DNA of 64,000 nt, taken from positions 1,885,001-1,949,000 of the forward strand of contig NZ_CP162142.1 in the NCBI RefSeq assembly GCF_040833965.1, in the 5' to 3' direction. The position numbers were made by a program, and so were the translations under genes. Source of the DNA: Leptospira sp. WS39.C2. Its GTDB lineage: Bacteria > Spirochaetota > Leptospiria > Leptospirales > Leptospiraceae. A model generated the notes under the pieces. It saw only the letters and a program-made list of their open reading frames with translations. It was not told the origin of the DNA and made no database searches. Positions 1 through 7,440 of the stretch are shown one piece after another; the stretch's first letter is position 1; every line of letters starts with the position of its first letter.

Positions 1-967
1 TCGTGCCGATATGGATGCCTTACCCATACACGAAGAAAACTCCCATACATACAAAAGTCGAAATGAAGGTAAAATGCATGCTTGTGGTCATGATGGGCAT
101 ACGAGTATCTTACTTGCCTTATCTTCTGATCTAAAAAAAGATTTTTCAAATTTTGTACCAAAAGGTCGGGTTTTACTTTGTTTCCAACCAGCCGAAGAAG
201 GTGGATCTGGAGCTGACCGGATGATAGAATCTGGGATATTAGACCGTTATCAAGTGGATGCTGTTTTTGCTCTCCATGTTTGGAACCATATAGATTTAGG
301 TAAAGTGGGCGTTGTCAATGGAACCATGATGGCATCAGTAGATGAATTTAAAATCACTGTAGAAGGCAAATCTGGGCATGGCGCTATGCCACAACACACA
401 GTTGATCCTATCTTAGTTGGTAGCCATTTAGTAACTGCATTACAAACATTAGTTTCTAGAAATGTGGATCCTTTGGAGCCATGTGTTGTAACCGTAGGTT
501 CTTTCCATTCAGGAAATGCATTCAATGTAATACCGGAAACAGCTGTTTTGCAAGGAACAGTTAGAACCTATTCCAAATCTGTTTACGAATTCATTCCAGA
601 CAGGATGAAACAATTAGTGGAACAAGTTGGTAGTGGATTTGGAGCAAATATCAAATTTGATTACAAACGAATTGATAAACCAACGATCAACGATCCAATC
701 ATGGCGGATGTGGTAAGAAAAGCAGCCGTGGAAGTTCTAGGAGACAATTGTCTAACAGAAGAAAATACAAGAACCATGGGTGGAGAAGATTTTTCTGCCT
801 TTTTAATGCAAAAACCAGGTTGTTATTTCTTCATTGGATCCAGGAATGAAAAAAAAGGTTTTGTCCACCCTCACCACAGTTCCTTTTTCGATTTTGATGA
901 GGATGCACTTCCCATTGGACTTGCTGTGATGGAAAAAGTCATACACACTTACCTCCAAGATTTTTAA
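1..967 (+). CDS. M20 family amidohydrolase (5' partial)
   Basis: Metal-dependent amidohydrolase of the M20D group (hippurate / N-acyl-amino-acid / IAA-amino-acid hydrolase type), which removes an acyl group from an amino acid in the cytoplasm. The reading frame is open to the left edge: codons from base 2 encode Arg-Ala-Asp just before Met-Asp-Ala-Leu-Pro, the usual RADMDALP motif, so the N-terminus lies outside the window. Visible motifs are MHACGHDGH (metal-binding Cys/His), QPAEEGG (catalytic and metal Glu), the lid/dimerisation domain around [20 protein letters not shown] and a C-terminal [10 protein letters not shown] block. The family is clear; the acyl substrate is not readable from sequence. 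It is followed by an independently promoted rightward gene. Confidence 0.9.
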   Translation, partial: RADMDALPIHEENSHTYKSRNEGKMHACGHDGHTSILLALSSDLKKDFSNFVPKGRVLLCFQPAEEGGSGADRMIESGILDRYQVDAVFALHVWNHIDLGKVGVVNGTMMASVDEFKITVEGKSGHGAMPQHTVDPILVGSHLVTALQTLVSRNVDPLEPCVVTVGSFHSGNAFNVIPETAVLQGTVRTYSKSVYEFIPDRMKQLVEQVGSGFGANIKFDYKRIDKPTINDPIMADVVRKAAVEVLGDNCLTEENTRTMGGEDFSAFLMQKPGCYFFIGSRNEKKGFVHPHHSSFFDFDEDALPIGLAVMEKVIHTYLQDF

Positions 968-978
968 TCAAATTCTCC

Positions 979-1006
979 TTGCTTAATTTAATACGTTTCA
1001 TATTAG
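979..1006 (+). promoter_or_regulatory. Putative sigma-70 promoter of the crotonase-like gene
   Basis: TTGCTT (979-984), a 16-nt spacer and TATTAG (1001-1006), about 30 nt upstream of the ATG at 1035, which has the purine-rich GAGGGAA ribosome site in front of it. Both hexamers match the consensus only partly, so this is a moderate prediction. The start point would fall inside the adjacent dyad. Confidence 0.4.
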
Positions 1007-1019
1007 TTAGACATCTAAC
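1006..1019. promoter_or_regulatory. Inverted repeat GTTAGA-CA-TCTAAC, candidate operator
   Basis: A perfect 6-2-6 dyad sits at the -10 / start-point position of the promoter for the crotonase-like gene. Such a dyad suits a homodimeric winged-helix regulator of the MarR type, and a marR-like gene lies 0.8 kb downstream on the other strand. That this regulator binds here is inference. Confidence 0.4.
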
Positions 1020-1034
1020 CAATTAGAGGGAATT

Positions 1035-1793
1035 ATGATTAGTTTCGAACTAAATGATGGAATCGGAATGATTAACCTTTCGATCAATGATAAGAACAGT
1101 TTTTCAAATGAATCGTTTTTGGCCTTAAAAAAGGCAATCCAACAAGCAAAAGAATCCAATGCAAAAGTTGTTGTACTGAGAAGCGGGTCAGTTGGATCAT
1201 TTTCGTTAGGTCTTGATTTAACAACTGTGAGTACGATGGATATGTCAAAAGACCTTGCTCCATTTTTAGAATTATTTTATCACAATCTAACTGAACTTTA
1301 CCAACTTCCAATGCCTACAATCGCAGAAGTATCTGGTCATGCTTTAGGTTATGGAGCAATGTTAGCTCTAGTTTGTGATTATCGTTTTGTTACCTCTGAA
1401 ATACGATTTGGATTACCTGAGGTAAAAATAGGAATCCAAGTTCCTTCTTTCATATATGCACTTATGGGAGAAGCAGTGGGATACGATGTTGCAAAACGAC
1501 ATGTATTGCTTGGTGATGCTTTTAAAGCGAAGGAAATGCCTTCCCTCTTTGAAGAAATAACAGAAACAGAGGAAGACCTGAAGAAAAAGTCTAAGTCACT
1601 CCAAACAAAGTTAAAAAAGAATTCTAATTCAGCAATGAAAGATACAAAAAAAGGAATTTTAAATGTACATAAACCTTTGTTAGATCTTGTAAAAGATGAC
1701 GTGAAAAATACAATTAGTAGCATCCAATCACCTGATGCAAAAGAAGGTATTTCTGCATCAGTAGAAGTGAGAAGACCAGTATTTACTTCTTAA
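1035..1793 (+). CDS. Enoyl-CoA hydratase/isomerase (crotonase) family protein
   Basis: Crotonase-fold protein of 252 aa, normal length for the family, probably acting on an acyl-CoA thioester in the cytoplasm. Oxyanion-hole segments are visible near residues 55-62 (SFSLGLDL) and 101-105 (GHALG), followed by CDYRF and FGLPEVKIG. Glu129 matches one catalytic Glu of rat enoyl-CoA hydratase. The other catalytic Glu (in GGGxELAL) is Met109 here, so a simple hydratase reaction is doubtful and an isomerase or other crotonase reaction is more likely. The C-terminal third is Lys-rich and poorly conserved in pattern. The start is set by ATG with GAGGGAA upstream. A promoter dyad suggests specific regulation. 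Confidence 0.85.
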   Translation: MISFELNDGIGMINLSINDKNSFSNESFLALKKAIQQAKESNAKVVVLRSGSVGSFSLGLDLTTVSTMDMSKDLAPFLELFYHNLTELYQLPMPTIAEVSGHALGYGAMLALVCDYRFVTSEIRFGLPEVKIGIQVPSFIYALMGEAVGYDVAKRHVLLGDAFKAKEMPSLFEEITETEEDLKKKSKSLQTKLKKNSNSAMKDTKKGILNVHKPLLDLVKDDVKNTISSIQSPDAKEGISASVEVRRPVFTS

Positions 1794-1818
1794 AACTTTA
1801 ATTCTAAATTTAAGTTTT
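1792..1818. terminator. AT-rich bidirectional hairpin between convergent genes
   Basis: AAAACTT (1792-1798) pairs with AAGTTTT (1812-1818), extendable to 10-bp arms with one mismatch. The hairpin overlaps the stop codons of the converging crotonase-like and MarR genes. Runs of A and T at the two ends could act as terminator tracts on both strands. The stem is weak because it has little GC. Confidence 0.35.
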
Positions 1819-2259
1819 GCGTATGTGTTTGTAAATTTCATCGAGGATAGGATACAAAATATCCTCGTTTTCTTTTGATATCCCCCAAGTTTGTAATGAA
1901 AGTAGTTTTGCTGATATAGTAACGATTTTTTTACGAATTTTTTTTCCATCATTCGAAAGTAAAATTGCCCATTCCCTCCCATCAATTGGAGATGGATTTC
2001 TATCAACGAGACCTTCCTTTACCAAACGATTCACAAGTACAGTACAAGTTGGTTTTGTTTTTTCAATCGTCTTTGCGATTTGAGTCATATTGATGGGTTT
2101 AGAAGTACGGATTAAAAAAGTTAATATTTCAAAATGAGACGTTGTGAGACCAGGGTATCCCAGTTTTTCCATTTCAAGGCGCACTATGTCTGCAATTTTC
2201 GAACTGATCCGATCAAAATACCGAACTGATCGAAACCGCTTAGGAAGTTCTCTTCGCAT
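1810..2259 (-). CDS. MarR family transcriptional regulator
   Basis: Winged helix-turn-helix regulator of 149 aa, the usual MarR length. The DNA-binding part lies around residues 35-110: GLTTSHFEILTFLIR, then NMTQIAKTIEKTKPTCTVLVNRL (recognition helix region) and the wing DRNPSPIDGREWAILLSNDG, where the Asp-x-Arg of the wing is conserved. It is the last gene of a leftward group (thiolase-like, GT9, Xaa-Pro aminopeptidase, MarR), 18 nt after the aminopeptidase stop. Its target is unknown. The GTTAGA-CA-TCTAAC dyad in the nearby crotonase-like promoter is the obvious candidate, which would give it a role in acyl-CoA metabolism. Confidence 0.9.
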   Translation of the reverse strand: MRRELPKRFRSVRYFDRISSKIADIVRLEMEKLGYPGLTTSHFEILTFLIRTSKPINMTQIAKTIEKTKPTCTVLVNRLVKEGLVDRNPSPIDGREWAILLSNDGKKIRKKIVTISAKLLSLQTWGISKENEDILYPILDEIYKHIRKT

Positions 2260-2277
2260 GGGCCTTAAACTTTGAAA

Positions 2278-3597
2278 TTATGTTTTGAGTGATTCAATTT
2301 CAGATATCTCTTTTGGGATGGATTCAGTTAGATTGATCGGTTCCTTTCCATTGATTAGAATATCATCTTCGATTCTAATTCCAATCCCTCTAAATTCTTT
2401 TGGAATACTATCATCACTTGGATCAAAATACAAACCAGGTTCCACTGTTACCACTTGTCCATCTTTTAAAGGCCTTGATTTTCCATCTAAAAAATAACGA
2501 CCCACATCATGTACATCCATTCCCAAGTAATGGCCTGTCCTGTGCATATAAAACTTTTTGAATGTTTCTTTTTCTAAAATTTCATCAAGACTACCCTTTA
2601 AAAAACCCATTTCCCGTAGACAATCAGCTAGGAATCTGACAGTTTTTTCATGGACTTCGTTAAAAGCAGTACCTGCTACCGATTGGCGAATGGCATTTTT
2701 TTGTGAGTACAATACAACTTCATAAATTGTTTTTTGAGCTTCAGTAAAACGTTTTCCGACTGGAAACACACGGGTAACGTCAGCTGTATAATAATTCCAC
2801 TCTGCCCCAGAATCCACTAATACTAAATCACCATCTAACAACCGATCATCATTATTTACATAATGGAGAATACATGCATTTTTTCCCGAAGCAACAATAT
2901 GACCATATCCACCGCCAATAGATCCAAATTTTAAGTATTCTTGTTCCAAAAGTGCTTCTAATTCATATTCATACATTCCAGGTTTACTTTCCCGCATGAT
3001 TCGCATATGACCTATTTTGGTAATTTCAGCTGCATTTTTTAGAATTTGGATTTCTTCTTTTGTTTTAACCAGACGTTCTTCATGTAAAAAATGAGGGTGT
3101 TCGATACGGTGTGGTCCAAATTTTCCTTCCCTTGCACGTTCGGATAAATTTTTACATTCTAGTAAAAGTTCACGATCCCTATCAGGATTTTCTCCAAAAA
3201 AATAGTATAAAGTATGATTCCCAATCAATATAGCCGACTTCTGTTTTTCCCAATCATTTAAATCATAAGAATAATCGAGATCTAACATTGATTTAATTTT
3301 TTCTTTCCCGAGACGGATACCAGTCCAGATTTCTCTTTCTTTATCTTTTGGCAGACAAAACATACCAACTTTGTCTTCTGTTAAAGTTAATATTGAATCT
3401 TCTTCTTTAATACCTGTTAGATAATAAAAATCAGAATTTTGTCTGAATTTATATTCAACGTCTCGATTGCGAATTTTGTGATTTGCCGCAAACAAAATTA
3501 GGATTTCTCCCTTTTTTAGTTTTTTTTGAATTTTCCTAATTCGTTTTCGGAATAAATCAGCATCATATTCTTTTGATTTTAAAACCGGTTGTCTCAT
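2278..3597 (-). CDS. pepP: Xaa-Pro aminopeptidase (M24B)
   Basis: Aminopeptidase P of 439 aa, which removes an N-terminal residue preceding proline, in the cytoplasm. It has the N-terminal AMP_N domain (residues about 10-140, with FRQNSDFYYLTG typical of the family) and a C-terminal pita-bread M24 domain. Metal ligands are visible in order: the two Asp in VDSGAEWNYYTADVTR, His in HRTGHYLGMDVHD, Glu in TVEPGLYF and Glu in GIGIRIEDD. The start overlaps the stop of the upstream glycosyltransferase by 4 nt (ATGA type), indicating translational coupling. It looks complete and active. Confidence 0.93.
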   Translation of the reverse strand: MRQPVLKSKEYDADLFRKRIRKIQKKLKKGEILILFAANHKIRNRDVEYKFRQNSDFYYLTGIKEEDSILTLTEDKVGMFCLPKDKEREIWTGIRLGKEKIKSMLDLDYSYDLNDWEKQKSAILIGNHTLYYFFGENPDRDRELLLECKNLSERAREGKFGPHRIEHPHFLHEERLVKTKEEIQILKNAAEITKIGHMRIMRESKPGMYEYELEALLEQEYLKFGSIGGGYGHIVASGKNACILHYVNNDDRLLDGDLVLVDSGAEWNYYTADVTRVFPVGKRFTEAQKTIYEVVLYSQKNAIRQSVAGTAFNEVHEKTVRFLADCLREMGFLKGSLDEILEKETFKKFYMHRTGHYLGMDVHDVGRYFLDGKSRPLKDGQVVTVEPGLYFDPSDDSIPKEFRGIGIRIEDDILINGKEPINLTESIPKEISEIESLKT

Positions 3598-4655
3598 GTT
3601 TTTATCACTTCCTCAAGTGCCTCAAAAATTCGAACTGGATTCTGATCCAACATACATCTAAAATGTCCTTCAGGACAAATCCTTCCACCATGAATTCCAC
3701 AAGGCCTACAATTTAGACCTTTTACTTCTAAAATTCGATGTTTGTCAGACAAACTTCCATAACCAAACTCTGGTATTGTGGCACCATAAACCATAACTGT
3801 GGGAGTATTAAAAGCTGAAGCAAAGTGTATGGGACTTGAATCATTGGATACAATTGCAGTTGCATTTTTGATCCATACCATAAGTTCTTTTAAACTCGTT
3901 TGTCCCACAAGTGAAAGTAATCTTTCCCTTTCTTTGATTTCTAATGGTTCGGTTTTCATCAAACGAAAGATATGATTTTGGATTTCTATGTCCGCTTTAC
4001 TGCCGATTAAGATAACAGTTTCGTTTCGTTTCCTCAAAATTTGTGTGATTACACTTACAAATTTTTCTTCTGGCATACGTTTGGTTTCCCATAAGGAAGA
4101 AGGAGCAATTAAAATATAACCCGTTTCGTTTTTTAGAAACTTTGACTTTTTGGAAACAAAACTGATTTCATCTTCAGTGTTTGGGAATAAGTACGGCCTT
4201 CTTTCCCTCGCCATTGGAAAATCATAAGGTTCAAATAATAGAGAAAATAATTTTTCTACTTCATGAGGACCTTGTTTTGGCCTTTGTACCAATTTGGTAT
4301 GTAAAAAAGAAAAACCCGATTCTTTGTAACCAATTCGAATTGGTGCTTTTGTGAAAAATGAAATGAGACTAGATCGATATGAAAAATGTGGCGAATATAC
4401 TTTATCAAAATTTTCTTTTCTTAATTTCTGAATGAACTGAATGAAAAAAAAAGGATTTTTTTTGATTTTCTTTTTGTTTAAACACCAAACTTTCGTTATA
4501 TCAGGGTTATTGTCTAAAACAGATTCCGTGCCCAGATTGACCAAGACATGAATTTCACTTTCCTTGTGTTCCATTTTCACTGCGTGGAAAAAGGAGGTTG
4601 AGAGGATTAAATCGCCAAGAAAAGCGGTTTGGATGATGAGGATTTTTTCAGGCAT
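3594..4655 (-). CDS. Glycosyltransferase family 9 (ADP-heptose:LPS heptosyltransferase-like)
   Basis: GT-B glycosyltransferase of 353 aa related to WaaF/WaaC, which transfer heptose from ADP-heptose to the LPS core at the cytoplasmic side of the inner membrane. Family features include the N-terminal ILIIQTAFLGDLILSTSF (acceptor-side Rossmann start with Asp), APSSLWETKRMPEEKF and the donor-site block SNDSSPIHFASAFNTPTVMVYG near the C-terminus. A Cys-rich tail (CRPCGIHGGRICPEGHFRC) follows, as in many heptosyltransferases. It overlaps its upstream neighbour by 1 nt and its downstream neighbour by 4 nt, so it belongs to a tight operon. The sugar donor in Leptospira is not certain. Confidence 0.85.
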   Translation of the reverse strand: MPEKILIIQTAFLGDLILSTSFFHAVKMEHKESEIHVLVNLGTESVLDNNPDITKVWCLNKKKIKKNPFFFIQFIQKLRKENFDKVYSPHFSYRSSLISFFTKAPIRIGYKESGFSFLHTKLVQRPKQGPHEVEKLFSLLFEPYDFPMARERRPYLFPNTEDEISFVSKKSKFLKNETGYILIAPSSLWETKRMPEEKFVSVITQILRKRNETVILIGSKADIEIQNHIFRLMKTEPLEIKERERLLSLVGQTSLKELMVWIKNATAIVSNDSSPIHFASAFNTPTVMVYGATIPEFGYGSLSDKHRILEVKGLNCRPCGIHGGRICPEGHFRCMLDQNPVRIFEALEEVIKT

Positions 4656-5755
4656 CAGACTCTTTCTAATATCGACACAAAGTTGTTTGTAGCTAGTCCA
4701 CCTATACTTTGTGCTACTGCCAACCGCTTTTCAGGCCATTCAGAAAAGAACTGGCAAAGTTCGACAATCTGAGCAAGGCCAGAAGCACCAACGGGATGGC
4801 CTCTTGATTTTAAACCACCGGAAGCATTGATCGGTAATTTCCCTTTCGGATGGGTGAGACCTGCTTTTACTTGGAAAAGTGCCTCTCCCCGTTTGAAAAA
4901 ACCAGCATCTTCTGCCCCCACAAGCTCAAAAGGGGTAAAAGCGTCGTGTAATTCCGCAAAATGGACGTCATTGGGTCCAATCCCAGCTTCTTCATAAGCT
5001 TTTGCAAAAGCGATTCGATTGGCTAAAAAACTTGGTTCTGCTGAAGTGAGAAACGGTGATAACCCAGACCCCATCCCTCTGACAGAAATTGCACTTGGGT
5101 CTTTCGATAAAATGAGGGAAGCAGAACCATCGGAAAGTGGTGAAATATCGAAAAGACCAAGTGGACTTGCAATCATAGGTTGTTTTTCATACATTTCAAG
5201 AGTCAGGTTTTTTTTGATATGAGCCTTCGGGTTATTCAATCCATTGTCATGGAGTTTTTTAGCAATGGCAAATAGATCTCCATCCTTATAACCATAATCA
5301 TTTAAATATTTTCTGGCAATCATCGCACCACCTTGGGCCATCGACATTCCCAATTTCCGTTGCGAATCAGACAGAACAGAACCTAACAATAAATTACTCT
5401 CTTCTCGATTCAATCGGGACATTAGTTCCGTCGCAATCACAAGTCCATGTTCATACCTTCCACTGAGAATCAAATTCACTCCCAATTGGAAGGCGGCGGC
5501 TCCTGAAGAAGATGCCGTTTCCATTCGAATGGAATACACATCCTTTAATCCAAGTTTTGCAGCTATTTTTGCAGAGAGATGGTATTCCTTATTATATGAA
5601 TCTGGTGAAAAACTTGCATAGATGATGAATTGAATTTTGTGAGATTGAAACTCATGTACAGATTGTTTTGCGGTCGAATAGGATAAGTCCAGCTGCGATC
5701 CTGAATATTTACCAAATACACTCATTGATGGATTGTGAATGTAAACTTTCTTCAT
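4655..5755 (-). CDS. Thiolase-superfamily protein lacking both catalytic cysteines
   Basis: Thiolase-fold protein of 366 aa most like the SCP-2/acetyl-CoA acetyltransferase branch. The nucleophile block reads ETASSSGAAA (residues 79-88), with Ser82 where thiolases have Cys. The second catalytic Cys (C-x-G-G) is Ser350 in AQSIGG. The histidines are kept: His270 in ELHDAF and His320 in SRGHPVGASG. The fold is therefore intact but the ping-pong Cys chemistry should be lost, as in thiolase-like aldolases of the Ltp2 type. No DUF35 partner gene is adjacent. First gene of the leftward operon, diverging from bacterioferritin. The exact reaction is unknown. Confidence 0.8.
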   Translation of the reverse strand: MKKVYIHNPSMSVFGKYSGSQLDLSYSTAKQSVHEFQSHKIQFIIYASFSPDSYNKEYHLSAKIAAKLGLKDVYSIRMETASSSGAAAFQLGVNLILSGRYEHGLVIATELMSRLNREESNLLLGSVLSDSQRKLGMSMAQGGAMIARKYLNDYGYKDGDLFAIAKKLHDNGLNNPKAHIKKNLTLEMYEKQPMIASPLGLFDISPLSDGSASLILSKDPSAISVRGMGSGLSPFLTSAEPSFLANRIAFAKAYEEAGIGPNDVHFAELHDAFTPFELVGAEDAGFFKRGEALFQVKAGLTHPKGKLPINASGGLKSRGHPVGASGLAQIVELCQFFSEWPEKRLAVAQSIGGLATNNFVSILERV

Positions 5756-5772
5756 ACGAATATACTTTCCGC

Positions 5773-5801
5773 TTGCCTATTCTATGAAAACCAATTATCT
5801 T
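5773..5801 (+). promoter_or_regulatory. Putative sigma-70 promoter of bacterioferritin
   Basis: TTGCCT (5773-5778), a 17-nt spacer and TATCTT (5796-5801) give a start near 5808, about 26 nt before the ATG at 5834. It lies in the 78-bp divergent region shared with the thiolase-like gene. No clear Fur or PerR box was seen here. Confidence 0.45.
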
Positions 5802-5833
5802 TCCAATTGAACCGAGAATTTGAGGTTACCCAT

Positions 5834-6310
5834 ATGAAGGGAAAAAAAGAAGTAATCGACATTTTAGCAGAAGTTCTTTCAGCGGAACTCACAGCAATCA
5901 ATCAGTATTTCATCCATGCAAAACTATGTAAAAATTGGGGATACTTGGAACTTGCAGACTATCTCAGAAAAGAATCCATTGAAGAGATGAAACATGCAGA
6001 TGAAATCATGGAACGTATTTTGTATTTTGATGGTATCCCTGATTTACAAAAGTACATGAAAATCAATGTAGGTCAGACAGTTCCAGAAATGTTACAACAT
6101 GATTTGCAATTGGAATACAATGCAGTAGAACGATTGAACCGTGGGATTGATATTTGTGTTGCAAACAAAGACAATGGAACTAGAGAACTTTTAGAAAAAA
6201 TTCTAGTTTCAGAAGAAGAACACATTGATTGGATTGAAACTCAGGCATCTCTCATTGAATCCATTGGTTTACAAAACTACTTGGCTCAAAAATTAGGAGA
6301 TTCGGAATAA
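5834..6310 (+). CDS. bfr: Bacterioferritin
   Basis: Iron-storage cytochrome b1, a 24-subunit cage with a ferroxidase site and interfacial heme. The 158-aa product from ATG 5834 (ribosome site GAGG at 5822-5825) has the canonical numbering: ferroxidase ligands Glu18, Glu51, His54, Glu94, Glu127 and His130, and heme ligand Met52. This exact register is strong support for choosing this start rather than a longer upstream one. All ligands are present, so it should be active in both iron oxidation and heme binding. The stop codon overlaps the apparent AUA start of the next gene (ATAA), suggesting translational coupling. Confidence 0.95.
   Translation: MKGKKEVIDILAEVLSAELTAINQYFIHAKLCKNWGYLELADYLRKESIEEMKHADEIMERILYFDGIPDLQKYMKINVGQTVPEMLQHDLQLEYNAVERLNRGIDICVANKDNGTRELLEKILVSEEEHIDWIETQASLIESIGLQNYLAQKLGDSE
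6295..6309 (+). promoter_or_regulatory. Shine-Dalgarno AGGAGA and non-canonical AUA start
   Basis: AGGAGA at 6295-6300 lies six bases before ATA at 6307-6309. The ATA overlaps the bacterioferritin stop TAA (ATAA). No ATG, GTG, TTG or CTG is available in this frame between the in-frame stop at 6256 and codons that clearly match the conserved N-terminus of the RlmL family, so this site most likely decides the start of the next gene. Confidence 0.55.
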
Positions 6311-7440
6311 AACCTACACACCCGACTTACCATGCCATTTGCGGAGAAGGACTTTCTCCGCTTTTGGAACAAGAAATCCAATCTTTCCATCTCAAAATAG
6401 GTAGCACAAACCGAGGTGGTGTTTTTTTCTCAGGAAAAAAAGAAGATGTCATCCAATTTGCCATGCAAACTAAGTTTGCATCCCGTGTGAATTTGCAATT
6501 GATTCATGAAAATGCAGATACGTATGATGAATTTTATACAAAAGCAACTGAATTACCTTGGGAAAAATACATTGAACCCAATGTGAGTTTCCGTATCGAT
6601 GCGGAAACTAAAGATAAATTAAAAAATTCCGAATTTACGATGCATCGCATGAAGGATGCAATCCTCGACAGGCTTCGAGATAAAAAAGTCCCTTTACCTG
6701 AAATAGAAAAACGAATGGCTGACATTACCATTGTCGTTAGATCCCATACTGATCGATTCAGCATAGAACTTTCGTTATCTGGTGATCCAGTTGGAAGACG
6801 AGGATACCGTTTGCATGCTGGCAATGCACCTGTCAGAGAACCAATTGCACAAGCAATGCTTGAGATGTCCGACTGGAAAGAAGGAGATACCTTGGTAGAT
6901 CCTATGTGTGGTTCAGGCACCATCATTATTGAAGCTGCCCTTAGAGAACGACTCTATGGCGAAATCAATAGGTTTTTATTTGCAGAGTCCCCTGTTTTCC
7001 AAACCCTTTTTCCTACTTATGTGTTTTCAGAACGCAAAAAAGAAAAACCAACAACCCCACATTTATTTGGATATGATATCGATGTTGAAGCCATTCGTAT
7101 CGCAAAGGAAAATGCTTATGAGGCTGGTGTGGAAGACTTTGTCCATTTTGAAGTTGGAAATTGTTTAACACTCAAAAATTCATTTGGCTCCAAAGGTCAT
7201 TTGGTCACAAATCCACCTTATGGTGATCGTATTGGAAAACCGATGGAAGACCTTCGTGAGATGTACTTTCAGTTCGGTCGAGTCTTAAAAAATGAGTTTG
7301 GAGGATGGAAGTTCACTGTGTTATGTGCAGATTTTTCACTCCTTGGAAAATTTGGCCTGAAAGAAAACAAACACATCACTTTAAAACATGCAAATTTAAA
7401 AGCTAAAATTGTGGATTATGAATTAAGAGGGGGGAAATGA
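6307..7440 (+). CDS. RlmL-type THUMP domain 23S rRNA guanine-N2 methyltransferase
   Basis: SAM-dependent RNA methyltransferase of the COG0116 (RlmL/YpsC) family, about 377 aa from the inferred ATA start. It has an N-terminal ferredoxin-like plus THUMP region (to about residue 170) and a Rossmann methyltransferase domain with DPMCGSGTIIIEAA (SAM motif I) and the catalytic TNPPYGDR (motif IV). The expected RlmL opening (small residues, Gly-Leu-x-x-Leu-Leu-x-x-Glu) is encoded from 6331 to 6375, upstream of the first standard start (TTG 6364), so that TTG would delete a conserved strand. The gene ends in an ATGA overlap with the next one. It lacks the RlmK half found in E. coli RlmL. Its exact rRNA target is inferred. 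Confidence 0.85.
   Translation: MKPTHPTYHAICGEGLSPLLEQEIQSFHLKIGSTNRGGVFFSGKKEDVIQFAMQTKFASRVNLQLIHENADTYDEFYTKATELPWEKYIEPNVSFRIDAETKDKLKNSEFTMHRMKDAILDRLRDKKVPLPEIEKRMADITIVVRSHTDRFSIELSLSGDPVGRRGYRLHAGNAPVREPIAQAMLEMSDWKEGDTLVDPMCGSGTIIIEAALRERLYGEINRFLFAESPVFQTLFPTYVFSERKKEKPTTPHLFGYDIDVEAIRIAKENAYEAGVEDFVHFEVGNCLTLKNSFGSKGHLVTNPPYGDRIGKPMEDLREMYFQFGRVLKNEFGGWKFTVLCADFSLLGKFGLKENKHITLKHANLKAKIVDYELRGGK

Noticed and set aside
6364..6366. TTG as start of the RlmL-type gene
   Set aside because: It would remove conserved N-terminal residues encoded just upstream, and the better ribosome site serves the ATA at 6307.
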